64,000 bases of DNA, taken from the NCBI GenBank assembly GCA_034638255.1, contig JAWPGT010000069.1:53878-117877 (forward strand). The letters run 5' to 3'. Shown one piece after another: positions 55,345 through 64,000 of the stretch. Position numbers and translations under genes: made by a program. The notes under the pieces are model-generated. The model saw nothing but the letters and a program-made list of their open reading frames with translations, did no database searches and was not told where the DNA came from. The stretch is from Coprinus comatus. Taxonomy: Eukaryota; Basidiomycota; Agaricomycetes; Agaricales; Agaricaceae. How positions within the stretch are numbered: the stretch's first letter is position 1; every line of letters starts with the position of its first letter.

Positions 55345-55563
55345 GAAGTAGAACTGGATTTTGATCAGGCCTTCGGTATTCCAACTGTTAGGAGGATGGA
55401 GTGGATTGAAACCACAGTCGAATTTCAAAGCATCCTACTAACAATGGGTTAAAAAGCTGGGGGCAGACTGTCATGGTTTTCTTCAACACTCGTTTACTCT
55501 TCCATTTGCAAAACCAGCTCTCTTAGACAGTAAACAACATTTTACATTTCTCGTTCCCGTACT
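55345..55563 (+). promoter_or_regulatory. shared upstream region of membrane protein family (55.6 kb gene)
   Basis: 'tttgatcaggccttcggtattccaactgttag' corresponds to 48517-48550. 'gggttaaaaagctggggg' at about 55446 matches the position of the TATA-like element there. The start codon is at 55564. Confidence 0.45.
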
Positions 55564-56411
55564 ATGGCACCTATTTTCATGAATGTTATCCGCCATTTCA
55601 ATTTCACCATCCCTCCTATTACTACTCCGCCTTCCATGACTGCGACTCCAGTATCGACGTCCCTTTCAGTTGACACTTCTACCCCTACCATAACATCAAT
55701 TGGTACGTTCTATAATATCAATTACTTTTGTAACATCTGACCCCGTTTGTGAAGATATTCCTCTTACATCTACTCCATCATCCATCGTCTCGGCTACGAA
55801 TGCCATCCTAATTTGGGTATACGTCGGACTTGCACTCCTATTCTTACTAGTCACCGGTATCTCTGTTTTCATTGTCCATAGATATTACACCACAGGAGTT
55901 AGGAGGAGTCAACGAAGAGGGAGGAAAGAAGGTTTACCATGGAAAGGTATGGAGGAGGGAAGAAGGGAGAAATTCATTGATGCGCTCAGAAAATTGGATG
56001 GATATGGGGTGAAGGGAAAGAAGACGAAGTTTGGTCTTGGTAGAAAGATTAGTGGCGATGATGGACCTTGGGAGGATATTGATTTGAATGAGTGTAAATC
56101 CAAGTACCAATCACAGGTACGTTGTTCTACTATCATTATTATGATGTAAATTCACTAATACATTGTAGGATTGGAAGGAGCATGTTGAGGTGGTGCTTTC
56201 TAGGATCAAGGACTTAGATAGTGTAGGATTGTTTTCTGGCGCAGTAAGTGCTCCAGAGTTAGTTGTTCCAGGAAAAGCGTTGGTGAAGGAACCTCGAGTA
56301 GTAGGTCATCCTCCTGGTCTCGATGTATTTAATATCCCTTTTGCTACTCCGGGATGTTCAAGGTGGGAGAATGTAAAACTTTCTCCGGTGTGTGGTGCAA
56401 TGTATAAGTAG
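55564..56411 (+). CDS. single-pass membrane protein, unnamed family, copy 2 (247 residues)
   Basis: Three exons (55564-55702, 55755-56116 and 56169-56411) join in frame. The N-terminal 80 residues are Thr/Ser/Pro-rich (ITTPPSMTATPVSTSLSVD). One transmembrane helix (LIWVYVGLALLFLLVTGISVF) is followed by IVHRYYTTGVRRSQRRGRKE, a basic juxtamembrane run. The cytoplasmic tail has KFIDALRKLDGYGVKGKK, SKYQSQ, and an extra C-terminal block absent from the 48.7 kb copy (APELVVPGKALVKEPRVVG). The helix, YTTG/CTTG-RRS motif, SQSQ splice point and D[WR]..[HY]VE.VLSR block define the family. No enzyme signature. Perhaps a cell-surface sensor or adhesin-like protein; this is a guess. Confidence 0.7.
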
Positions 56412-57389
56412 TATATTAAAGATTAGTTTGAATGTAATGATTGTTTGGAAAAATAATTGGTACTAGGAGGTCTGAGTTGGCGATTTGTATGCTGAGCCTA
56501 TGGTATCCAGTCCTGATGTAAATCGGTGCTTCATGCTATGACGACTGTTAGAAATGTCTGAGCGTGTGATGATATACCTGATTATCTACTTACCGTCTTT
56601 GGTCTCTTTGAAATTGCTTTTTCGACAACAGTGTTTTTATCTGTGTCTCTTCCGATTTCTAAGTAGGCTTTTCTTATGTTGATTTTGGTGATTTATGTTG
56701 AATCTAGACCTACCCTTGTGTGATTTAAACTGACGAGGTCTGACGTGCTATGTTTTTGAGTTCGAGGGAACCTGGAGTGACGTCACTCAGTAGAAATCGC
56801 TTTTAAACCCTTCGCAGCACACTTTTTGGATTCTCATTCTTCTTTCCTTTCTACTTGAGTCACTACATCTAGAACACTCGACCAACTCTTCCAACTGAAT
56901 CAACTGTTGTAACCCTCTTATGTGTACCCGATTACACCGTCTGAAATTTACCATTAATTCCCTTCTACCAATATATGCACTGTGGCCCTTAGTCAGTATA
57001 TATAAGCTGCTTCGTTTCCTCTTATTAAATATACTGATCACTGCCGCCAACAGGAGGTAATCAAGAGGTAAAGAATCCTCTCCCACTCACTTCTTCTTGT
57101 CTAAGAGCTGGGAACTCACTATCCTTCACTCGACATACAGTATGTATCAATTTGGCAAATTGGATATATTGGAAATACTAATAAATTCTCACACTGTTAG
57201 CCTTGGGTAGCGCTGCTCAGAGGACAAGCTTGATTTTAGATGGCAGTGATATATGGTAACTTCCCATGGTAAATATATGGGCTTCAAAACTGTAATAAAT
57301 CTATAACAATGACTTCAAGCATCGCGGAGCTGGGTAACCTTGAATCCGGAGTCTCCGTGGACCTTAAGCAGGCGTACTCGCCCTAGTGG
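56412..57389 (+). promoter_or_regulatory. intergenic with leader cassette P3 (about 56770-57100)
   Basis: A CRE-like TGACGTCA at 56778-56785 and TTTTAAACCC at 56800 precede a pyrimidine-rich leader (ttcttctttcctttctac). The box ATTAATTCCCTTCT (56953-56966), CAATATATGC and 'tatatataagc' (about 56997) follow. The orientation is plus. It leads toward the truncated family member at 57.4 kb, so this cassette may once have driven it. Confidence 0.5.
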
Positions 57390-57913
57390 AGTCGGGGTTA
57401 ATGAATGAGAAGGACGGTTCGAGTTCCCAATCACAGGTTCTAATACTATACCATATTATTCCACAACACAATTTGCTAATAATTTATTTCAAGGATTGGG
57501 AGAAGGACGTATCGGCACACTATCCTCTTGGAGCACAACATCCGCCACGGGTGTATGGGGTTTTGCAGGATACTGGCATGTATCATCATATAACGACATG
57601 TCGGGCAAATAACACCAACAAGTGACTCAAGGTGATTATAATTATGAGGAATGACAACATGTGATAACGCATATATCAGCCTATATTGTAGATGAATGTA
57701 CCTCAGTCTGTTTATCACACTTACTGAGATACTTTCTCTATTCTATAGTGGCAAGTTCAACAATAATTTATGGGTTCTGTAATACATTAACTACCAGGCT
57801 TGCTACCTTATCATAATCTAAATAGCATGAAGCTAAAACTGAAAAACTGCTTTACTGTGCCACCTTGAGCAACTTAGTGATAGTTACAAAGGATTGGGAG
57901 ACGCAACCATGAC
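57390..57913 (+). pseudogene. 3' fragments of the single-pass membrane protein family
   Basis: At 57390-57436 a frame ends SSSQSQ at the family splice point with a donor-like gttcta. At 57494 the acceptor ttcaag is followed by GATTGGGAG (DWEKDV). After a few codons homology is lost. A second start of the same exon, gattgggagacg (DWETQP then stop), lies at 57892-57913. Neither has the transmembrane exon, so they are remnants. Confidence 0.55.
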
Positions 57914-58174
57914 TCCCATCATCTTGAAGTACATCATCTGCCACCCGATTCCAGTATTTCAATCACTCTCACATTCACTTCCACCCTCAACATTCTGACG
58001 CCGGATTCTTCGAGTGTGGTGTCCATTCCCACAGGGAGTCTGTTTTGACAACACCTCATGACGTTCCAAGAGTTTAATCTTGCCTATGTAGGACGTAGGG
58101 TAAGGGGTGGTCATCGTGGACACTTCGAAATGAACATATAAACAAATACAAATTTCAAAACTTCTCACACTACT

Positions 58175-58882
58175 GGATGACATCCCGTAGGATTTAGAAA
58201 TGCAAATATTGTCCTCAAACTTTAATTCCATGCCATGCCGATTGTTCCGTATTCCATATATAGTTACTTTGATTTTACATAACAAAATATACCCATTTCT
58301 AAACTTTAATCTAGAGGAGGCCTTGTCGCCCCATTTCTAAATGTTTTTTGTGTCAAAAGCCATCCTCAAACTTTAAATTTGAATCTCCGAGATGCCATGT
58401 GACTGTACAGACACTTCGTACCTGCTTCGTACCAATGCATACCCTACGAAAACTCATCTTCCAAGAGTGCGTATAGTCCAAAGGCTCTGTATTAAGCTGT
58501 GGCCCTTGAGTTTGGCAAATGGGTATAATCCGTCATTGCACTTTTTCTTCCAAGGCAAGAAGTTGGTTCTGCTGAAGCTGTTGTATTTGTAGAAGATCTT
58601 CAAGGTCTTCAAAATCATTATTGTACCTGTCCATGATGAAGAATCAAGGCTCAAGAGTACAAATGATAGTAGTATTAGGCCCGAGTGCATTATTTCTCCA
58701 GCTCCTGCTGTTCTCATGGTTCACATCAATGGATGATCTACCAAATATGGACGTTACATTATTTGTAAAAATTAACAAACATTGTGTCTACGGTTTAGAA
58801 ATCTAAACCAAATTTCGGAAGTATCCGAAAAAACAAAGTTTGAAGATATATTTGATTTTCTAAATCCTACGGGATGTCATCC
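58175..58882. mobile_element. 708-bp TIR element (MITE-like)
   Basis: A perfect 26-bp inverted repeat bounds it: GGATGACATCCCGTAGGATT.. at 58175-58200 and its complement at 58857-58882. Homology continues inward with mismatches (CAAATAT, CAAAC). Flanking ACT on both sides (58172-58174, 58883-58885) would be a 3-bp target duplication. No transposase is encoded. Classification is open: 3-bp duplications are typical of PIF/Harbinger, but the usual TWA target is not seen. Confidence 0.6.
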
Positions 58883-58885
58883 ACT

Positions 58886-59435
58886 GATAACATTATATCG
58901 TCATACTTAGATGTGTTCTCACCAGGGTCAGAATCGATAACATAGCGCCATGGTGGAACAAGTTAAATCCGTTGGCTGGTGTTGGTTATTCCCTAAATGA
59001 CATTCCTAATGTTACGTATCTGGCAGATTCCTTCCTAGCTGCGTATCTCGTGTGTATTTGACTATTTGTTGTGATCTAATAGGGTTGGGTATGTAAACAA
59101 TGCGATGAAGGCTGATAAGGGAGATCAACCTCTCAACTTCGCTTAAACTTCTGAAAACTCGAGTTCCTTGGAGTCCCGATGAACTCCAACGGTATTTGCT
59201 ACCAGCTAGTGAGCGAGTGATATATCAACTTTTCAATTATTTTCAAAACTTCACATTTTCAATGCGAGCTTTGAAAGTGACGTAATTTTCGTCTTCATAA
59301 GGCCTGGGCGCGAGTTACGTTATGTGTGTATAAACCTAAACAAAAAAACTATACTCAGCTAGAATCAACAGACATGAGAACCAGGCACTTAACTTGGACT
59401 TCTTTGCGACCAGGTACTCATGCTCTCTTGCGTCC
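58886..59435. other. intergenic upstream of DUF6533-like copy 3
   Basis: No coding signal was found. 'gtgtgtataaacc' at about 59322 is a possible TATA element about 110 bp before the start codon at 59436. Confidence 0.4.
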
Positions 59436-60631
59436 ATGCCATCAGAAATTTTTGTCAGACATTATGCCGGTGGTATGTTTTCCGTTCATAATCCCTTTTC
59501 AAAGTCTGCAAACTAATTTCAGCTCACTAGTTGCAGGTGTGGCGGTGCTAATATATGACTTGATACTTGAATGGGAACGAGAAGTCGAATGCATATGGAG
59601 GTCTGTCTGCAATGTGCCAGTTTACTCTTGAGTCTCACCTCATTCACTTTCTGCGCCTAGGAGCTCGAAATGGATCGTGAAAGGCACGTACTTGGTGGCA
59701 CGGTATTTGGGACTGGCATTGCAGATGTGAGCTTTCGTGTTTAACACCCCGCGCCATTGGCCAACGTCCATAATTTGAATCTTTGTCTAGCTTCAACCTC
59801 ATCTACATCAATTACATGACCCAATTTGAACAACTTCTGGGTTGCAGGGCATGGTTTCAGTTTCAGGGGGCTGCCGCTTCGGCATTGACTTGTAATCTTG
59901 AACTAATTCTCATACTTCGTGGTGAGTTTGCTCAACGTGTCTGGTATAATTTCAACAACTTTATTAACATGATCGAGTCCAGTTTATGCATTATATGACC
60001 GCAATTTCATTCTTGGGACATCCATGGCCATTCTTTTCTTTTCCTCCGGAACAGCCTATGCCATCCTAGGAGTAAAGTCGGTTAGATCAGCACAATTGGA
60101 TTCCGATTGTCTACCAGTCAATGTATTCGATCGTTATGTGATGATGTTTATGTGAATATGATTTCCGAATAGTCTCTAATTCCGGTACTAATTCTGACTC
60201 ATTTTGGATCAGTGGTACTATGGTGACAAACCAAATTTTGCTCTGGGGGCTCACGATATACGGGTATTGGGCATCCGTTAAACCAAGTTTCTTTCGGGAT
60301 CACAGTCGTAAACCAATTCTACGGATTGTCATCCGTGATAATTCGTGCTCTTGTCTCATACTATGTGGTACGATAATCTCCAAATATCTGATGCTCCCAC
60401 TAACTTTCCCAATAAGTTGCTCTCGTCTCAGGTCTACAGCTTGGCATCCAAGAGTTGGTACATGTAATGCCATGGTGCGTTTTTAGAAACATTGCACAAT
60501 GATGGGTTGATATCTTTACATGCAGTGCTTGGAGTGCTTTACTTTCACTTGTAGTAAGCCCATTCGTTAACTCTCTGCGAGTCGCCAATGAATTAACACG
60601 TTTGATGAAATGCAATAGAGTTGTAGACTAA
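59436..60631 (+). CDS. DUF6533-like multi-pass membrane protein, copy 3
   Basis: Exons: 59436-59472 (MPSEIFVRHYAG), 59531-59600 (VAGVAVLIYDLILEWEREVECIWR), 59661-59726 (KWIVKGTYLVARYLGLALQM), 59791-59921 (FNLIYINYMTQFEQLLGCRAWFQ..NLELILILR) and 59993 to about 60152 (VYALYDRNFILGTSMAILFFSSGTAYAILG). Then about 60212-60367 (MVTNQILLWGLTIYGYW..LRIVIRDNSCSCLILCG), a short exon at about 60416, and a last exon ending WSALLSLVVSPFVNSLRVANELTR at 60631. It is the most complete of the 45/59 kb pair and keeps the C-terminal frame lost in copy 1. The donor at 60368 (gtacga) is weaker than the paralogue's gtaagt. Multi-pass membrane protein of unknown function. Confidence 0.68.
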
Positions 60632-61559
60632 TTCTGAACATGCGGAGCCTCCGGGTGAGCAATGGCTCCCAGGAACAACAATCACCAGATCCCGAAGTGA
60701 ATACCGAACCAGTGGAGAATTCCGATTTTTGACATATCCGATGTACCTAAATCACTACTTGGTGGTGATGTCCAGTCGGTATATATATCCTCACTCCTCA
60801 CTCATCTCATAACCCCCGGCATTCCCGTCTTTGATTTTTCGTCAATGTCGGACTCCATTTTCACCTAAACTGTAGTCTCCTTGATGTCGTTGGGCGTTAC
60901 TCTCACAGGTTGCATATCAGGTACAGTGCTAGTGGCAGGGAAATCGATAGTGTAGAGGAGTGATGGGTGTAGGTTGTCTTGACTTTCTTGTTTCTTTTCA
61001 CGTTTGTCATAGTCATAATACACAGTTAAGAGATGTAGACTAGCGATAATAACAGACTCATTGAAAACCGTAGGCACGGTGTTGGATAGTCTTCAGTTTC
61101 AGACTTTGAATGGTTCTCTGGTACTTCCTTTTTGAACGTGCCTATGTAGCGAATGAGATGAGGGTTTCCGGTAATACGTCATGAGCATTGAGGTGACGTC
61201 ACTCGATTCTACGAGATGAATAAATGCACCTCGCTCTGTCTTCAACTTCTTTCTTCTCTACTTTTACCTTCGTCGGCACTTGTATATCAGAATTTAAAGC
61301 TTCATTTTTCACCCTTGTTCAATGCCCTTCCATTTGTGTTGGACAACTTCTTTGGGAGTACACCATCCGAGGAATATTAATTCCCTTCTGTCAATATATG
61401 CGCTGCCCTTTTCCTCATACATATATCTATGTACGTATTCTATTCCGTACCACATGCAGCAGGACACTTAATCTTTAACAGGTCATCATCACATTGTTGA
61501 CATGTTCATCAGTGCTTTAGAAATACGTCCTCTCGTAGTAGGGAGATGAGGGGCGAAAT
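60632..61559 (+). promoter_or_regulatory. intergenic with leader cassette P4 (about 61190-61480)
   Basis: TGACGTCA at 61194-61201, 'gatgaataaatgcacc' and a pyrimidine-rich leader precede the box ATTAATTCCCTTCT (61376-61389), CAATATATGCGCTG and 'catatatctatg'. The layout is as in P3 and also leads to a truncated family member (61560). A 70-codon frame at 60865-61077 (minus) is not supported. Confidence 0.5.
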
Positions 61560-61701
61560 TATCGGAGGTGGGATGATGTACTCCCAATCACAGGTACGCC
61601 CCAAGTTTTTCTTTCTTACCATTTAAAAACACGATTGCTTGAACTGTTGAAAGGATTGGGATAAGCACGCACCAGGAGCTGACATGACAGTATTTGGTTA
61701 A
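61560..61701 (+). pseudogene. 3' fragment of the single-pass membrane protein family
   Basis: A short exon ends YSQSQ with a GTACGC donor (61594). After a 60-bp intron-like stretch, GATTGGGATAAGCAC (DWDKHAPG) begins at 61654, and the frame stops at 61701. The start codon, extracellular part and transmembrane helix are missing. A very short peptide could still be read from ATG codons at 61573/61576, but this is best seen as a deleted copy. Confidence 0.55.
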
Positions 61702-62096
61702 AGTTCTATTTCTGACAATTTCAGAAAACTTTCTTTTTAACCCCCCTGTTTGCTGTGCAATCTAATAATGTAGTTGTAGTGTAATTGTATATATGTAATA
61801 ACTTTTCAGAAACAAGGAATGATACAACCTTCAACTCACAACGGATATTAGAGGGCCGCAAGTCACCGAAGCATAACAATAAACAGACATGTACAGTATC
61901 GGACCTATTATATTACCCATCTATACTCGGTTACAAATAAACCTAATCATCTGAGACTCATTTCAAACAAAAACCAACCGTGGGCTCTGGATATTACAGA
62001 GGTAATAATCAAGGTCGCTGTAGCTAGGACGGTTGCAACTGGTACTTATGATACACGTTGACAGTTGGTTTTTGATGAACTACATTCAAGTCTATT
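61702..62096. other. intergenic
   Basis: AT-rich with no recognised feature; it is the 3' flank of two convergent units. Confidence 0.45.
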
Positions 62097-63466
62097 TTAT
62101 TCACAATTGCTAGTTCGAGCTACGGACAATGTATCACATTTAGTAGACGTTTCCTGGCCACCAACGATAGATTGTACTTGGACACTGATGACATTCGTAT
62201 CAAGTTCAAATACTTGTGCTTGTCCATCATGTCCACCTTGAACAATGCTACATTTTCCACCCTCAGCAGGATTCAGACGTAGCATCCTTAATAGGATATG
62301 ACAGCCCTATATAACACACCTCAACAAGATAATCAAATAATAATAAAATGGATTTTACTCACTATGATTGACAGGAAAGGTACGGAATATCTACAGGTGT
62401 AAGTAATAAGTAAATTGGACTGGGTTGAGATTTACACAAATTGGGAAGTGGTTGAAGGTGAGGGGAACTTACGTATATGAATTAAGGTCGAGATCGCGTG
62501 CGAGTGAGTAAGGTATAAATATGGCTGCACCGACTTTTAAATAGAGGAACCCAAATTAGTCTACTAGGTCCCCTCCACAACTCCACAACAGAGTGAGAGA
62601 AATACTTTGAAACGTACGAAAAAGGAGAGCTACCACAAGCGTTCCGTCATAATAAAGAAGGCGAAGAAGTGGAAGATCTGTTCTGACAGTAGTGACGTTG
62701 AATGTTTCACGTTTAGGTCTTCGCATAAAAGTCAATATCCAAATCCAAAGTTGAACTAGGAGTCCAACAGGACTTTTAGAAATAAGTGGAAAATGAAACG
62801 TGCTTGAGAAGGAGAGTAATTTCTCGACTGCGCAGGTACTTACATTTGTAGATAAATAAAGCGAGTTGGTTTGACAACACACATCCTCTTGAATTTAGCA
62901 TTAAGAGTGAAATCCACGCAAGTTGCAGTAAGTACAGTAATTGAAGAGAGGAATATTAACAGAGAACTCGCTCCAACCCTGATATCTTGATTATACATAG
63001 CGTAGACTGAATTTGGCGTTAATTGGTTGGGGATAGATAAAGGACAATGGTACGCACTTCGTAACAATAATATAGTTTCCACAGCCAGTTGAAGAACTGC
63101 TGTCAAAATTTGTTGGAGGATAAGTGATTGAAGGCAATGAATGGCTGCAATGGCTTCATGTGGACCTTCGTGCATGCGGGAGGCGACTAATGCCATTAAT
63201 ATTCTGAGAATGACATTATATTGGGTTCTAGAATCGTGATAGAAGGCTCGGGTTGATCATAACTTACGATTGAGAGAATAACGGAAGGTACCTCAACACA
63301 ACATATAAAATTTTTACAATGGTAATCGGAGACCTGGTCAAATGAGTTTAGTGAATTCTTCATCACGGTGTATAGGAAAGGTGCACTACCTCCAGATGTA
63401 CGTGTACTCCTCTTTAAAACACCAGATGTAATCAACCAACAAACATGTCACATCCACAACTATCAT
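62097..63466 (-). CDS. DUF6533-like multi-pass membrane protein, copy 4
   Basis: It starts at the ATG at 63466 with MIVVDVTCLLVDYIWCFKEEYTYIWR and follows copy 2 exon by exon. The parts are IVKILYVVLRYLPLFSQ, MALVASRMHEG..LQLAVETILLLR, VYAMYNQDIRVGASSLLIFLSS, LVQLWIWILTFMRRPK, LLRLLYYDGTLVVALLF, AAIFIPYSL..DLDLNSYT and LLRMLRLNPAEGG. It ends CDTLSVARTSNCE at 62097. Splice signals match those of copy 2. At the exon following VVALLF the frame joins cleanly, unlike copy 2, so this is the better candidate for an active gene. Confidence 0.66.
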
Positions 63467-64000
63467 TTGCTTCAGAGATGATCCTGGACAATGGTTCAAT
63501 GTGCGTGAATACCTATTGAAATAATATGGGACCAAGCAACCATCCAGCACTCTGTCCTAGCCTGAGAATGTGTACAGAAATAGATTGAGAGGTGATCGGG
63601 GGGGATAGGCGTACAAAAAATTGGAGTCAAGGAGGTTGTAGGTTACTAAGGGACCCCCTACGTTGTTTGTGAAGGAGTGGGAAATGTAAGCACAGGGTAA
63701 GATCTCCGCACGAGTTTGATAATCCCGGACCAAATTACCCACACTCATTCATTCAATCCTTCACACGCCCATCCTCATTCACTGCCTAAGCTCTTTAATT
63801 CAGCCTCTGACAGAACATTGATCATATCCGTCGAAAAGGAAGTACCGGAGAACCATTTAAAGACTGAGGCGGAAGACTCAGAGTGGTATTGTTGCCTTTA
63901 TGCTAACAGGAGCCTAAATCGTTTTATGCATTAAAAGTTAAACTATCCCACTCCATGCTTCGGAAAAACCTTATTCTATTTGTAAATGCTGTCACTAATT
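63467..64000. other. right edge of window, no supported gene
   Basis: A few short open frames occur on both strands (63557-63748 minus, 63716-63934 plus) without recognisable motifs. The first bases (to about 63480) still belong to the inverted duplication with 51.95 kb. Confidence 0.35.

Noticed and set aside
1..64000. CRISPR arrays, bacterial operons, rRNA genes
   Set aside because: No regularly spaced identical repeats, no ribosome binding site-led operons, and no rRNA-like conserved blocks were seen; splice signals show a eukaryote.

Overview
The window looks like nuclear DNA of a mushroom-forming basidiomycete (Agaricomycetes). The evidence is genes broken by many 50-60 bp GT-AG introns, two Clp1-like (clampless) genes, DUF6533-type membrane proteins, F-box gene expansion, and basidiomycete-style KDZ, Copia and tyrosine-recombinase elements. 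No prokaryotic, CRISPR or viral gene is visible, and I found no convincing tRNA or rRNA gene.

Layout. 0.65-4.7 kb: two decayed copies (A, B) of an F-box gene family. 5.0-10.5 kb (minus): a tyrosine-recombinase (YR) retrotransposon with broken gag, open RT/RNase H and open recombinase. 11.66-30.38 kb: one 18.7-kb KDZ-type DNA transposon with near-identical 991-bp terminal inverted repeats (TIRs) and a perfect 8-bp target duplication (ACAGCGCG). It carries a divergent pair of cargo genes: a charged, coiled-coil-like protein, and a protein with three RNase H1-N-terminal/viroplasmin-like modules. It also carries a KDZ transposase broken by a 635-bp solo LTR and a one-base deletion. A 6.3-kb Copia element with identical LTRs sits inside it. 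31.4-44.6 kb: two Clp1-like genes, F-box copies C and D, and an intact F-box-like gene. 45.4-63.5 kb: a patchwork of duplicated units containing four DUF6533-like membrane genes (two forming an inverted duplication), an unnamed single-pass membrane protein family with two intact and several broken copies, F-box remnant E, recurring leader cassettes and a small TIR element.

The KDZ element landed inside a dispersed host module whose undisrupted relative lies at 47.16-47.56 kb, which independently supports the element boundaries. Order of events: the KDZ inserted and is recent by TIR similarity; the Copia inserted later (identical LTRs); the solo LTR also arose inside the KDZ. Most host-like genes here are duplicated, truncated or frameshifted, so the region is best read as a fast-evolving accessory locus. 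Exon coordinates come from reading splice signals and paralogue comparison by eye; spans are given and exon limits are in the evidence.
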